From Pempheris klunzingeri (taxonomy: Eukaryota; Chordata; Actinopteri; Acropomatiformes; Pempheridae): a stretch of 64,000 nt of DNA. A program made the translations under genes and the position numbers. The stretch spans positions 17,452,788 through 17,516,787 of the forward strand of contig NC_092020.1 of the NCBI RefSeq assembly GCF_042242105.1, in the 5' to 3' direction. Shown here in pieces: positions 51,554 to 64,000 of this stretch. Positions within the stretch are counted from its first letter, which is position 1. Every line of letters starts with the position of its first letter. The notes under the pieces were generated by a model. It was not told the origin of the DNA, ran no database searches, and was given only the letters and a program-made list of their open reading frames with translations.

Positions 51554-53200
51554 TGGTGAGGCGGGGTCCTTTTACAATCTGTGTTAGATTGTATGTTTGT
51601 GATGTAGTACACCGTATGTCTTTCCAGAGGTTAAGTGGTTAAGTTATGCATCATTCTGCGTTTTTAAACCCATCAGATTAAGCTTTCTTCTTGCAGTAAG
51701 ATCAAAGTGCCTCATCCTCCCTGATCTCTCCTTATGTAATGAAAAGTGGCTCCAGGGTTTTAATTCTGGCTTTTAGTCGTCCACAGTCATGAGTATGTTT
51801 GAACTTAAGTTGGCAGGTTGGTCAAAGCAGCATCTGACAGGTCATTTATTAATAATGTCCTCCACTGGGGTAGATATACGACAGCCAGGATCCTGACTGA
51901 TGGAGACGTACAGTAGCTTTTCTACCTCTGGTCTAAAATGTCAGGAGTCGACAGACTGAGAGTGAGGGATGTTTGGTTCACTCTTGTGGTCATTTATGGT
52001 CCAGACCTCCCTGTGTGTTCGATAAATTGCCATCTCTTTGCCTCTGTGTAGCAACAAGGAGGCTATAATGGCTGTATGACTGAGCTGAGCCAATATTGAA
52101 CCATCATAATATCGCTTTTTATGTCTTTACCCAAAGAGACTTAGCAGGGGCTGTTAAACAGCTTGTAAGGCCAGTGTGAATGTCAATGCTATTACCAGCC
52201 ATGAATACGTGATCACAAACTTTAAATCATAAGCTCATGCAGAGTTCACAGTAACAAGAGTCACAAAACTCAAAAAAGGTAAAGCTGAGATGAAAACAAT
52301 GCAGCAGCCAACATCTGTTCCAACAAAAAAGTACTATTGGTATTAAAAAATAACAACAACAACAATAATAATAATAATATTTGCATACACATTTACAAAA
52401 AAAACATTATATGGTATTACTTAAGAGAATTCTAATCAATGGTTGCCTATCATGCTGGACATGAAAACAGTTTTAAACAATTTAAACATGAAAATCTAAT
52501 TTCAAATGTGTGAAACTGAGCACCATAGTACCACCATCACCATTAAAGATTTTGGAAGGAATGTGATTATGAGAAACATTTTGAAAACTAATAACCCAAA
52601 GCGAATCTGCTGAGAGTGATAAATAAATCATAGTCAGGAGCTATGGTTTTGTTTTAGTCTGACATGGAACACCATCATACTTAAAATGTACACAATACAC
52701 CAACCAAACAAAAAAAATCACAGGATATTCAATGCAAAGAGTCAATAAAGCAGAATAATGGATATGGGTGTGTTACAATGGGAAAAGAAAATACAATAAA
52801 CTATACACAGCATGAAAGACAAGAAATATATCATGGATAAAACTGAATCCTAACACAGATTAAACCCTAAAAGTGACTATATTTTATCATTAAAGGTGAC
52901 TGCAGTGTTTCCCTCTGCAGCCTTTTAACTACACATGGAGCAACACTTGAGGGATTAAAGCATCTGGGTGTCTGTAACTAATTAATCTGCATTAATACAC
53001 TTCTTCACGGTCCCCTCCCTTGGGCAATACAACTGGCAAGAGATTTAGCATATTAATGTCATCTAAATAGGACCTTTATCTGCGTCCTTTGTTCCTCTTT
53101 CTCTTACCTGTCCTGCCCCTTTAAGATTAGACATTTCAATCTAGGCGTGTTTCCTGCTGCCATTGACTAAAACCGAGAGCTGGCATCCTGCGGGAAAAAA
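51554..53200. other. Intergenic DNA before zdhhc9
   Basis: No gene is supported. A short AAC/AAT microsatellite lies at about 52346-52380. The remainder is AT-rich single-copy-looking sequence. Confidence 0.45.
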
Positions 53201-53836
53201 GCACATTAAACCGCCCTGCATGCTCGCTCCCATACAGGCGTTTCTTTCTCATTTTTTGACTGTTTTTTTTGCACATGGATGCACACTGAGCACGTCCGGC
53301 GGCATGACCATAGTGTAAAACCTGTGAGCGCGGAGCAGCTCGCCTGTACGATCATTTATGATTTATCGAGATGATATGAATGTCAATCGGTCAAGGTCCG
53401 CTCTCCCGATGCAACAGACACCCCTGTGGGATTTTCCAGCTTCTGGTGGGAAACATCTGCCACAAGCGTTTGGATGGATTTGTTTTAGTTGTGCTGCTCT
53501 GAGCGGACGGTGAGAGGGTTGAGACAGTCTGAGCAGCCCAGTGTGGGAGCCTCTCTGTGGGAATGACATGCTGCAGTAACTGGGAATAATATGGATTAGG
53601 AAACACTGATGATGTGACTGCGACACTTTAAACGAGAAGAAAATGCTCCCCAGTCGTCTCTTTGTGCAGAAATCTCTGAGTAAGTGGTTGGTTTCTCTGC
53701 AAGTGGACTGAGTGTCACATTGACTGAACAGCGTTTAAATTAATATACGAGGAGCGAGAGCCTTATTGTGTGACTCCGTTTTACAGTATAAACACTGACC
53801 GGATCCACCAGAGGACCGAGCTGAACACAAGACATC
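53201..53836 (+). promoter_or_regulatory. zdhhc9: Probable zdhhc9 promoter and 5' UTR
   Basis: GC content and CG dinucleotides rise here relative to the AT-rich DNA on both sides. A consensus-like donor (TCTCTGA|GTAAGTGG, exon end 53679) and an acceptor (CCGTTTTACAG ending 53786) could define a 107-base 5' UTR intron, with the coding exon beginning at 53787. Retention of this intron is equally possible from sequence alone. Confidence 0.35.
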
Positions 53837-56800
53837 ATGTCGGCGGTGATGATAACAAGGAAGGTGCGAAAATGGGAGAAGCTCCCGGGTAAAAACACTT
53901 TCTGCTGCGACGGACGGGTGATGATGGCCCGGCAGAAAGGAGTCTTCTACCTGACCCTCTTCCTCATCATCGGGACCTGCGCGCTCTTCTTCGCTTTCGA
54001 GTAAGTCACGTCCTCCTCTCCCTCTTCACTCCAGACCAGCCTCCAGAGTCAAAATTAAGATTTGCTCCTGGAAGTATCCGTCAGTCACTTCAGGGCTCTC
54101 CCCCCCCCCCCCCCCCCCCCCCCATATGTTTCTGTAGGGGCTGACAGTTATTCAGCCATCTGTAGAGCAACGCAGATTAGTCGATTAATCCATGTTAATG
54201 ATTAATCATTGTCACTCTGTTTTTGAGGTAAAATGTCAAAATTCTCTGTTTGCAGCTTATCAAATGAGACTTCAGGTTTCCTTTGTCTTCTGTGAATGTA
54301 AACAGAACATCTTTGGGTTTCAGACTGTTTTGAAGACCCCACCTTTGGCTCTGGGAGCCATTTTCTGAAATATTAAGGGCCAAATGATTAATCAGGAAAA
54401 TATAGATGGATTAGTAATGAAAATAATGGTTGCAGCATTTCAGTACTAAACTGTACAGGCAACTAAGGTTTATTCCCATTATTGACTGATGCGACATTTG
54501 TTTTCCTGCTTGATGAATTAAGGAGTGAACAACCTTTTATACTTTAATACTGCCCTCAAGGTGATCCATTGAAACTGCATGTTTTATCCAACCACTTATC
54601 TAAAGCTCAAATATATTGAAGTCACTATGATATTTGACAAAGAAAATAATAGAATTCTAACATTTGATCAGCTTGAACTATCAAATATTTGGTATTTTTG
54701 CATGAAAAATTGCTGAAATTATAAATCAATCATGAAAATAGTTGGTTATAGTTGTTCCAACTCCAATTTTTTTCTCAAGAACCATCTCTTTTTTTTAATG
54801 AATTACAGCTACCTGATGTGTGCACAATAGTTTTAAATGAGTATTAGAGGTTTGTAAGCTCAAGCTCAAGCTTGTCATGTACGTAAAGGCAAAGCGATTC
54901 TTTGGATTTTCTTGCACAGTCTCACTGTGAGCTGATCTGTCACCTCCTGCATGGCCTTTATTTGTATCAACCAAGAATTTCTGTTTTGATAACTCAGACA
55001 CACTGTGGATCCTCAAAATTCAGACCCTGTCAGAGAAAAGGTTTATGATTGACCACATACTGAAGTGTTAAATGTTTAATAACCCTAGCTGTTCAGCTTT
55101 TCCACTGGTTTAAGAAAGGAAGGCTGCCTTTTTTGTTGTCTCAGCAGTTCTGTCTCAATCCACTACTCGCTCAACCCAGCGGACTCATTAGCACTGAAAA
55201 CACTGCTGGTTGGCTTGGATACAGCGTGTGAACCAAAATCCTGTCAGCTAAGGTTGCACGGAGGCTTGTTTTTAGTATGAGGAACATGAGTTTGAGTGAT
55301 GGTCATAAAGCAGTGCTGCCTCTCATTTAGACTGCACTCATTTTTCGTCTTTGTCCCACTTGTTTCCTCCTGATTCTCTCTTTTCTCACCAGTTTCTACT
55401 AACAAATCAGCCACAATGATTTAGCACAAAGTCCTGCTCTGTAACACAGTAACCCCTCTCGATTGTGGGCGTGTATGCAGCTACCAGGCCAAATGGATTT
55501 GAAGCATAGCAGAGAAGAGAAGGAGCTGCTCTCACATAGTGCCAGGCCCTTCCCATCTCTAGCTGCTCTGCACTTTAATGGCCTCCAGCTTTACTTGGAG
55601 TCTGGACAGAAGGAGCTGTTGTCCAGCTCAGAGAGATGATACCGCTCACACCGAGCATCCAGAGCCCAGAGGAGGTATTGTGGTGACTAATGGCTGGAGG
55701 GTTGTTAGCATACCATGTTCATATTACAGCGGAACATAATTATCTCTCACAAGGGGATGGATATCAACGTGGAGATTGGGCCCAAGCAGCATGGGGGTGA
55801 TTTTCAAACTCGCCATTACACGGCATGTTGATACATATCTGATTTAAACCTCTGACGGAGTAACAGCTTCCTACAAAAAGCCTCTGAGGTTTAATGCATC
55901 CACAGACTGCCCGTTTGTAGTTAGATTTAATAGCAGAATTGAAACAGTATGTCCAGTCCTGGTGTGAATGGAGGAAATATCCTCAGCTACTATCAGCAAC
56001 TAAGACATCATTTTATAGTTGATTAATCTGCAGATTGTTTCTCATTCAATCTATTTTTTTTCTGTAAAATGGCAGAAAATAGTGGGAAAAAAATACCATT
56101 ACAATTTCCCAGAGCCCCGAGTGACACATTCAGATTACTTGTTTTGTCCAAGAAACAAAGATATTCAGTTTACCATCATATATGAAAAAGAAAAGTAACA
56201 AATTCTCACATTGGAGAAGATGTTGAAAATGTTATTGGCTCTATGGATGGAAACGTCGGTTAGCCAGTCCAACATTTTGGCCCAGAAACAAATATCTAAT
56301 AATATGTTATGGATTGTCATGAAACTTTGCACATACATTCGTGTCCTCCTCACGTTTAATTGTAATCACTTTGCCGATCCCCTCATTTCTTATCTAGCAC
56401 CACCTTTAGGTCAAAATGTTACTATCTAATACTTTGGTTTGTGATTTAATGCCTGCAAAACTCCCGGTGTTCCCAGCTGCTCATTGTTTTAGTGCTAATT
56501 AGCAAATGTAGCATGCTAACACGCTAAACTAAGACATTGAACATTGTGCGTGCTTAACAGCAACATGTTAGCATCTTCATTGTTATGTTAGCATTTAGCT
56601 CAAAGCATCACTATGTCTAAATATGGCCTCAGAGCTGTGAGCATGGCTGTACACTCTTGATCCCGTTAAATGGCTACTTGTGTTCGCTAACAAAGCGGAG
56701 TGAATTGTTTCACTGATCTCTAGCATAAGATCAATCATTTATCAGCATGATGGCACATTAATTTTGTGTCAATCAACTAATCAATCAATCATTGTCACAG

Positions 56801-59800
56801 TTTTAGTTAATATGGTTTATAATATCATCAGTGTTACGCAACACGATACAGTGGACATAATTATAAAAGGCATCGATTAAAAAAAATTTAAACTGCAGAC
56901 AAAATGCAGAGGCTGCATCATTGTAATCTAGGTTTATGCTGCAATGCTTTTTGTGTCGGCTAATTCTGGTGCAGTTCATCTTTCTGTTGTCAGATAGACT
57001 GTCTTTGTCGCATAGTTTCCTTGTTCTGAGGGGTTCATTCCTGACATATTGGCTCAAGGTGGAGCTGTGAGCTGCACCATGGCATTGATAGGAGAACAGA
57101 GAGGGCAGTGTCCTGCCGTGGCCTGGCTCTTATCCAACACCAGCCGAGCAGACATCTCACTTTTATCACCAGCCATCGGCACCCCGTGCACCAAGACCTC
57201 CCCGTGCTTTAATTTGTGCTAAATTGCGGAAACAAGAAGCCGAATACACAAATGGAAAGAGCCATTAGGAACAGCTAAACAAATTATTCAGTGAAGAGGT
57301 GGGCACAGCCTATCTCACAGACTTTATGTCCTTACCCTGTTGGTTTTGTGCCCATTTAACATCCACCAAACTCATGTTTGAGTGGGATTTTACATGGTTA
57401 CATTTTACCTATGATCTATAAAGCGCTGTGTGGTTATTTGTCTAACGTATGTAAATGCAAACTGCTTCCTCACAGTTGGATGTTCACTGGTTTGGTTCCC
57501 ATTTGTATGTTTGTGTTAATGTGTGTTTGGTGTGCGTGTGTATGTGCATGTGGATAGCCACCTATGGAGCTTGGATGAAGGAACAAGAAACTGGAACACA
57601 AGGACAGTGTGTCATCTGTCCGTCCACCCCAGGCCTCCGAGCTACGTGGCCAGAGAAGCATATGTGCATGTAATGAGACTGAGTCTTTCTCTTTGTCTGT
57701 GCGTGTGTTTGCACTCTACATCCTTACATATGCTGCAAGGTGGAGGCGTTCAGTGTGTCCGGCTGACCACACGTCCTCTAGTCGCCTTCATAAAATGTGC
57801 TGTAAAAGATGCATTGATGAGAGGAGCAGGGCAGAGCCTACAGAGGGAGCAGCTGCAATCAGAGAAGATCTTGTAACCGACCCCTGAGCCTCCTTCAGCA
57901 TCGAACCCCACCCCATCTCCCTGTCAGCCAATCAGAAAGGGGCTGCCGGCCCTGATAATGAGCAATAACATGATTTATGCTCCATTCAGAGTACATGCTC
58001 CACTTACAGTAACAGTGATCTACAGGCTTTGTTCTCTGGAAGCTTCCCTGGCAGGAGGAGATGGCTGCTCCTCTGTCGAAGGTGATATATGAAGTGATAT
58101 TTTTTTGCCCACATCCTGTGCCATACTGAGAGGAATAGTTTGCATCATTTCTCCCTTTGTCTTCATTTGTTTGGTTCAATAGATGCCCCCATAGGAGAAA
58201 TGCATATAGACAGCTTCCTGTTTAATCATGCTGTTAAATCACTAGTATTTTTTTTTTTTTTTTATATGGCTGAAATTAAATCATCAGATGAATTATGATT
58301 CTTCGTTGACTTGGTGAATGTTCTATGACGTAACATCTGTAATCCCAGTTTTAATCCCTGTAAGAGCACTATGACCCTGGCTCCCAGGTTTTGTCTCTCT
58401 CTCTCTCATATTGTACTTGAGTTGCATAATAAGGAGGACTGATTCAAACCGGACAACAGATTGTACCCACTGAAGCTTTAGTGTAACTTCTCCGAAACGC
58501 AGTCATACAGTGGAGTGAAATTTCAAATATTTGTAGTTCAATGAAAGGTCTAAAATGGCCTCAGTTTGTGTTGCTCTTGTCTCACCGTCTCATTTGAGCT
58601 GCAGAGCTAAGCATTCAATTTTCTACAAAGAAAAAAACCCTCATCTTTCAAAAACCTAGAAGGTCATTTATTGAACTTTACTGAGACATATGAAAACATG
58701 ACACAGTGCTGATTTTTTAACTAGACACTGACTTTTTTTGAAAATGGGTAAGTGTACTCACTTTCCAACACTACTCCGGTCAGTTCTGCTGCCCGGAGCA
58801 CTTGAGAAAGAGAACAGGTTTAATATAATTTTATTGTTCAGCAGACATAACAACAATAATATTTTTTTCATCCAGGTGGTTAGAAAAGGCTTTAAGGATT
58901 CTGGAAATACCTTCAAAAAAGTTGTTGTTCAGCTGCCTTCTGGATTTTTCAAAGATTGTCAGATATTTCGTTTTCAGAGGAATTACGCTTAGCTCTGTGA
59001 CTTGAATGTAATGGGAATACATGAGAGGAGAAACAGGATTATATCTGTGGAATATTAAACCCCAGTGAATTACAATATCATAATATTTTTTTGTCAAAGG
59101 CGGCAGAGGGCAAGCAGAGTTTGTGAGCTATTTTTTTTTTTTTTTTTTTCGGCAGTGCCCTAGAAACAGGCAGAGTCACAGTCTACAGATGTTTGTATGA
59201 CAGAGGGCTGTTACTGAGGCCTGCTGTGGATCTGCCTGCACAGCAAGTGCATAATTCATTTGTGGTATGATTCATGCAGCTCTGCAACAGCTTACAACTG
59301 TTAAGTATTAATAAAGGGGCTTGAAATGTACAATAAAGGCAAGATGTCATGAGTCACTAAGGCATGACATATTAATCCTGGGATCAGCAGTTTTATTGAT
59401 GAGCAGTTGAAAAGATTTTAATTCAGCAATATCCCTACTTTGGAGCCTTCTCATCTTTGAGCTCGTATCACCCCGAGTTAAGAGGAGAAATCCTCTGGAT
59501 CAAAGTCTGCAATAGACACACCCTAAAGCTCACACACGTACATACATACAGCAGACTTCCATACAGAATAAGCAGAACTGTAGGTAGCTTATCTGTATCT
59601 CTTATATAACACTGTTTAATTTTATGTGTCATGTGATTATTGCCCTTTATAACCAGCTGATTGCATTTTTTCAACTATTGGGTCCACTTTATTGAAAAGA
59701 TAAACATCTTTTTTAATATACTTAAAGTACTCTGGGCCTAGTGGTCACTCTAATGACTTTCTGAATGTTGTGTTAGGGGTCCATTAATGAAGCATGTGAC

Positions 59801-62800
59801 AGAAACACTTAAAATTGCATACTAAGATAGATTGAAGAATAATAAAAGAAAATATATGTTTTTGTGGTGTGGTTTTGATTTCATGGTCTTAACATGGTGA
59901 CAGTGAACATTTCACCCTTCATATATGATGACCAAGTGAGATTACAGTCGTGTTATACTAACAAACATGGAGCCTACATTACCCACAATGCTACTGGAAT
60001 TGTACAGTTGCATTGGGTTGCATAGATGTTGGATGAAATGAATACTTTGAAATGTTGTGGTGCTTCATTGCAGGTCTTGAGTAAGAAAAAGAGAGGGGAA
60101 CGTGTAGGTGGCATGTGAGTGTCGTTTGGTGCTCTGATTGATTGACTGACTCACTGATGAAACCATTTTCCACACATGGACGTTGGACCTGATTTAGTCC
60201 AGTTTTTCTGCTGCCTCTTTGGTGACTGATGAACACACATGTCACTTTGCCAACACTACCCTGCTTCTCAACAGCAGAGGAAATGGTCACATCCGGGAAG
60301 GACGTGGAGGCTTGATGGGAAGCGATGATAGAGTGCGCCTTGATACCTACCAGTCATCATTACGGGAATTACACTTCATCGACAGACTGCCTCCCCTCAG
60401 TCTGAATCTATTGGCTGCTCTATGCTGTCTCTGCACAAACAAATGGGCCAAACATACTTCACAGGCCTGGTCCAGTGGAAAATTCTATTGATTTGATCTC
60501 TGCTTCTACTTTCCATTAGTGTGAAAAAAGGCACTGCAGGAAAACTGCCCATACCAGTCCAGCAGGTGTTTGTGTGTGAATGTGTGTGTGGTGTTGTTGC
60601 TGTCGGTATGCTGCCGTACCTGATTCATCTACATACTGCGACTGAACAGGTGGCCTTTCTTCTCTGCCATGTTGTGCTGACTGACAGTTTTTAACTCATC
60701 CATTTCCTTTTAAATTTATTTTTGCTGTGTGTGTCTTCTTGTACTTGCTACATAGTGAGGAACAGAACATGCATTTTACCATCAGAGTGAGGACATTTTT
60801 GGGAAGTGAGGACATTTTGGCCAGTCCGCACAACTTCAAAGGGCCGTTTGAGCTTGTTAGCTGACCTCCTGTCATGTTAGATTTGAGTTTATTTGAACAG
60901 ATTTTAAACGGGATGCTATTTAGCAGTATTGATTATATAAAAGTGGATATTGTTATATTAGTTTCTTTCTACAATTGAATCGTCAGTGAACTGGCAGATG
61001 CTGGATGTTTATCCATCACAACCATTTAAGCCACTTCTTTCCATGTACCCCCTGCCAACTGCAGAGGTACCCCTGGCTGGGAATCACTGCTGTAAAAGAA
61101 ACCTTCACTTATTCGATTAAATGACCAGCAGTGTCATTATGAGATGTCAGATGTGTAGTTTAGTCCATAAGTATTTGGTTCCAATGGTACAAAGGCTATT
61201 AGTCTAAAAGTGCATCCAACCAAACCAGAAAGAATCACGTAGTAATAAATACATCATCATGCATTAGTGCTGCTTTCAGGCAGTTTTGGCCAAAATAATT
61301 TATAGGTCACAGTCATTTATGTAACACTATATGCAGTGCTTCTGCTGATATGTGATACAGATAAATGGCCGTTGTCGATATGGGGTATTAAATTCCATAC
61401 AAATGCACTTTGTACTTTTGTGTGGAAAAATCCTTATGACTTATACGTAGAGCTGCACCTAATCTTTATTTTCTATCTATTAATATGCTACTTATTTTCT
61501 CAAGTAATGGATTCATTATTTAGTGTAAAAATGCATTTGTATGATTCACTTCTACAAAAACAGAATAAAGTGTAATGTAATTTTGCCTGTTTGTCCTTTG
61601 AAATCATGTGTGTCTGTTCAGAGGATAGTTTTTAAAATGTTTAAGTGGTCCAAATTTTCATCGTCCGTATAATGAAGCAGAGTTTGTCAGCTGGCTTAAT
61701 GCATGACACTCAGTGCTAAAGTCTTGAACAGGATATAGCACTGTACCTCGCAATCCTGTAGTGCAACATCACTGTTGCATTATGAATATATGATCCCGGC
61801 CACATGGGAGGGAGATGAGGCTGCACAGTTTAACTATTAATAACTGCATGTTGAAGCCTTTGCTGCTGCTGCTCTGCTCTGTCGCAGCACTTTGCACTGC
61901 AGCTCACATCTGTTATCACTCTGAGCAGCAGGCCTTTTCGGTGGAGGAGCCCTGCTGGCTCTAATCTGAAAGTCCTGGCAAACGCAGTTATGCTAATTGT
62001 TCTCCACTCTTCCAGAAGGTGAGGGGAGTGTGGCATGGTGTTGTTTATTCATGGTCATGACTTCGGCATGGTCCAGAGAAAGGGCAGCTCACACAGTTCA
62101 TGACCTTGTGCTCAGCGCACCAGTTCAGAGTATGTCTGTTGTCATGTCACGCCCTCTCTGCTCATGCACTTTTGAAGAGGGCTCCCCCATTTCTGTTAAG
62201 GTTGTGTGCAGTCATCGTGTAACTGATGCAAAAATATCAAATACTTTAATTCAAAGTATTTCTTCTGTAATGAACTCTGGGCTGAAACTAACAATTTTAC
62301 TAATTACTAATGGTTTTGTCTATAAAATGTCAGATGTAGAAAACATGTAGAACATTTCCCCAGATTCACAGTGATGTCATCAAAAGTAAAAAAGATTCAT
62401 GTTTTGTTTACAATTATATAAAACAAAGAAAATACTCACACTAACAAAGCTGTTCAAATATTTTTCTTAAAATGACATAAATGCATATGAAATAATTGCT
62501 GATTGATTTTCTGGCAATGTCTAATCAAACAATCCGTAACCCTAACCCTATCCGATGGATCATCGCAGCTTTAATCATCACAAATCAAGACACAAACATT
62601 TATGATAAGGCCAAACAGAGTGACTGCAGACACAAACTGTGGGTAGACAGCTCATCATTAAATGACTGAAAAAGGTTCTGAGGATCTTTACCTTCTTCTA
62701 GACTGGATCTTTTAACATCTGTTTGAATGTTTTTGTTTGCCTACAGATGTCCCTACCTGGCTGTCCATCTGTCTCCTGCCATCCCAGTTTTCGCTGTCCT

Positions 62801-62907
62801 TCTCTTCCTCTTCGTCATGGCCATGTTACTGAGGACCAGCTTCAGTGACCCTGGGGTGCTGCCACGGGCCCTCCCAGAGGAGGCTTCATTCATCGAGATG
62901 GAAATTG
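53837..62907 (+). CDS. zdhhc9: Palmitoyltransferase ZDHHC9, first two coding exons (3' part outside the window)
   Basis: Exon 1 is 53837-54000 and exon 2 is 62747-62907, joined in phase (GA|A) to give 108 residues. The start [18 protein letters not shown], the block [16 protein letters not shown], a first membrane helix (about 37-56), the second helix (about 63-82) and [20 protein letters not shown] (about 83-102) match ZDHHC9 more closely than ZDHHC14 or ZDHHC18. The DHHC cysteine-rich catalytic domain, membrane helices 3 and 4 and the C-terminal tail are not in the window; exon 2 ends at a clean donor (ATTG|GTGAGT). ZDHHC9 with GOLGA7 palmitoylates Ras proteins at the Golgi. Intron 1 is 8.7 kb and holds many repeats. 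Confidence 0.9.
54100..54123. repeat. Run of 24 C just inside zdhhc9 intron 1
   Basis: An uninterrupted C run begins 99 bases after the exon 1 donor. It is likely to be length-variable and hard to sequence. Confidence 0.95.
54140..54450. repeat. Diverged 'GATTAATC' MITE copy, zdhhc9 intron 1
   Basis: TTAGTCGATTAATCCATG, CATCTTTGGGTTTCAGACTG, CAAATGATTAATCAGGAAAA and AATAATGGTTGCAGCA are words of the same family as the copies in tspan6 intron 1 and at 55990-56215 and 62270-62560, here partly in the opposite orientation. Confidence 0.5.
55990..56215. repeat. 'GATTAATC' MITE copy, best preserved in the window
   Basis: TAGTTGATTAATCTGCAGAT, AAAATGGCAGAAAATAGTGG, ACAATTTCCCAGAGCCCCGA, TTGTTTTGTCCAAGAAACAA and AGATATTCAGTTTACCATCA follow the order of the consensus I remember. 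Only the 5' half is present; it runs directly into a second repeat from about 56216. Confidence 0.6.
56230..56690. repeat. 'Gttagcatgctaacacgctaa' interspersed repeat, zdhhc9 intron 1
   Basis: TTAGCCAGTCCAACATTTTG, GGATTGTCATGAAACTTTGC, GTGCTAATTAGCAAATG, TAGCATGCTAACACGCTAAA, GCATTTAGCTCAAAGCA and GAGCATGGCTGTACACTCTT appear in order. This is one of the most familiar dispersed repeats of percomorph fish and is the main basis for the taxonomic call. The 72-codon frame at 56211-56429 belongs to the repeat. Confidence 0.7.
58243..58263. repeat. Poly-T run in zdhhc9 intron 1
   Basis: About twenty consecutive T, possibly the tail of a minus-strand retro-insertion. A similar T run lies at about 59130-59149. 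Confidence 0.6.
60755..60865. repeat. 'Gtgaggacattttggcc' repeat fragment
   Basis: GAGTGAGGACATTTTTGGGA and AGTGAGGACATTTTGGCCAG stand in tandem here and resemble a dispersed repeat frequent in fish introns. Confidence 0.45.
62270..62560. repeat. Diverged 'GATTAATC' MITE copy just before zdhhc9 exon 2
   Basis: GGGCTGAAACTAACAATTTT, TCTATAAAATGTCAGATG, AAAGAAAATACTCACAC, TGCTGATTGATTTTCTGGCA and CGATGGATCATCGCAGCTTT are degenerate forms of the family consensus. It ends about 185 bases upstream of the exon 2 acceptor. Confidence 0.45.
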
Positions 62908-64000
62908 GTGAGTCACAGAAAACTTTAGAAGAATTTTGTCTTTTATTTTGCGTTTATTTATTAGCAGTTATTTTCTGAAGCATCCTAAGCACCTGTCTCC
63001 CCAATATTCCCACTAATTCGGGGCTTCAAATGTTTCCCTATACTTTCCCCCATACTTATAACTGAAAAATCATACAATTAGAAAGGTGGTGAAGATATCT
63101 ATTAAAACTGCCGTAAAAGATATTTTCATTATTACAATATATCATCTGACGGTGTGAAAACAATGCGAAAGGGGTTTCTACTTATGAGGATTATCCCCTA
63201 AATCTGCAGCTGCATGGCTTGATGGAGCGTTACAGTGAGATTCAGCTCACTATTTAACAGTCCAGCCAGCGACTTTACTGTTCTGGTTTACTCTCACTGC
63301 TCTCATACCATCCTTTTTGGCCAAAGCATGCAGCTGTTTTCAGTTCTAAAACCCCACTGTGGACACTAGCTGCTCAGCACCAAACAGCAGACAGACACAG
63401 TTGGTGACTAGATGGTGAACATAGTGCAGCATGTTTCCCTCAGGAGTTGGTAGAGAGTTAAAAGGAGAGTGAGTGAGAGTTTCCAAATGAATGATGATTA
63501 AGTTCTGCCGCTACTGGATGTGTAAAAAAAAAAACACCTGTTTGCTACGAAGTTTGCCATATACTAACTTAAAAGGTGATGATTGCTGTATAGGAGTTCC
63601 CCCAAAAATCAATTATTGTAGGTTTAAGTAAATTTAGTGAATTTAGTGAAGTGTTCAAATCCACAATGACAGTCTTCAAAATTGATGAAATTTTAAAAAT
63701 GGATATAAAGCGTCAATGCTAGTTTTCATGAAATGTTTTGTGCTCTTTACAAACCTTTGTGATTTTGACTGGAATTCTAAACATACAAAGCTTGTTAGCA
63801 AAACATTTGTATATGGTAACGTTTGAAATGATGGATCTGCAAAAACGTCTGACATTTACTGCTGATAATGGCAGAAAAGAGTAAAGCCAGCCAGTAAAGA
63901 GCACCTTCAGTAATGATGCTCAGATCCACTGCAGATTTTTGCCAGGATTGAAGTGCTCTCACCTCTTTTGGTGTGACTGCAGTCCAGCTCCTCACCTTGA
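62908..64000 (+). other. zdhhc9: Start of zdhhc9 intron 2, mostly repeats
   Basis: No third zdhhc9 exon is recognisable. The segment 63220-63490 is a dispersed repeat related to parts of 33700-34310 in srpx2 intron 9 (CGACTTTACTGTTCTGG, TTTACTCTCACTGCTCT, CAGCACCAAACAGCAGACAG). The remainder is AT-rich and featureless. Confidence 0.5.

Noticed and set aside
62541-62554. Telomere-like AACCCTAACCCTAT
   Set aside because: Only about two units inside a degraded mobile element; too short to be an interstitial telomere array.
63977-64000. Acceptor-like TGTGACTGCAG at the right edge followed by an apparent exon
   Set aside because: The following bases translate to a stop almost at once and do not match the expected third zdhhc9 exon.

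Overview
The window is vertebrate nuclear DNA, and very probably from a spiny-rayed (percomorph) teleost. The genes are split into many small exons with GT..AG introns. They encode recognisable vertebrate proteins, and the non-coding DNA is full of short inverted-repeat elements of kinds that I recognise as common in percomorph genomes, together with a Tc1-type transposon and long CA, C and A runs. There are no bacterial-style operons, no CRISPR arrays and no tRNA or rRNA genes that I can see.

Layout. At the left edge (2-163) an open frame ends that may be the C-terminus of a gene lying mostly outside the window. About 13 kb of gene-poor DNA follows, holding a degenerate tandem repeat (5.2-6.25 kb), a small family of hairpin-like motifs (0.8-2.45 kb) and several fold-back elements. 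The gene block then reads: mid1ip1l (minus, 13.9-14.4 kb, with a 5' UTR intron and a TATA box), tspan6 (minus, seven coding exons, 18.4-24.4 kb), srpx2 (plus, ten coding exons, 26.7-34.9 kb), sytl4/granuphilin (minus, sixteen coding exons, 36.1-43.8 kb), trmt12/TYW2 (minus, seven coding exons, 47.8-50.7 kb) and the first two coding exons of zdhhc9 (plus, 53.8-62.9 kb), whose DHHC catalytic part lies beyond the right edge. I joined exons by hand. For each complete gene the exon lengths sum to a multiple of three and the splice phases agree at every junction.

How the genes relate. They do not form one pathway: a lipogenesis and cytoskeleton regulator, a tetraspanin, a secreted sushi-domain ligand, a Rab27 effector of secretory granules, a tRNA wybutosine enzyme and a palmitoyltransferase. 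What ties the first four together is ancestry. Order and orientation of mid1ip1l-tspan6-srpx2-sytl4 mirror human MID1IP1-TSPAN7-SRPX-SYTL5 on Xp11.4, while the three larger genes are the orthologues of TSPAN6-SRPX2-SYTL4 on Xq22. The block is therefore one half of an old duplicated segment that in this fish still keeps its MID1IP1-type member.

No clearly new biological system is visible. The best leads are the duplicated block with its retained mid1ip1l, the multi-exon trmt12 (intronless in human as I recall it), a Tc1 deletion derivative with near-perfect terminal repeats inside srpx2, a possible two-exon small membrane protein divergent from trmt12, and the unexplained repeats of the left 12 kb.
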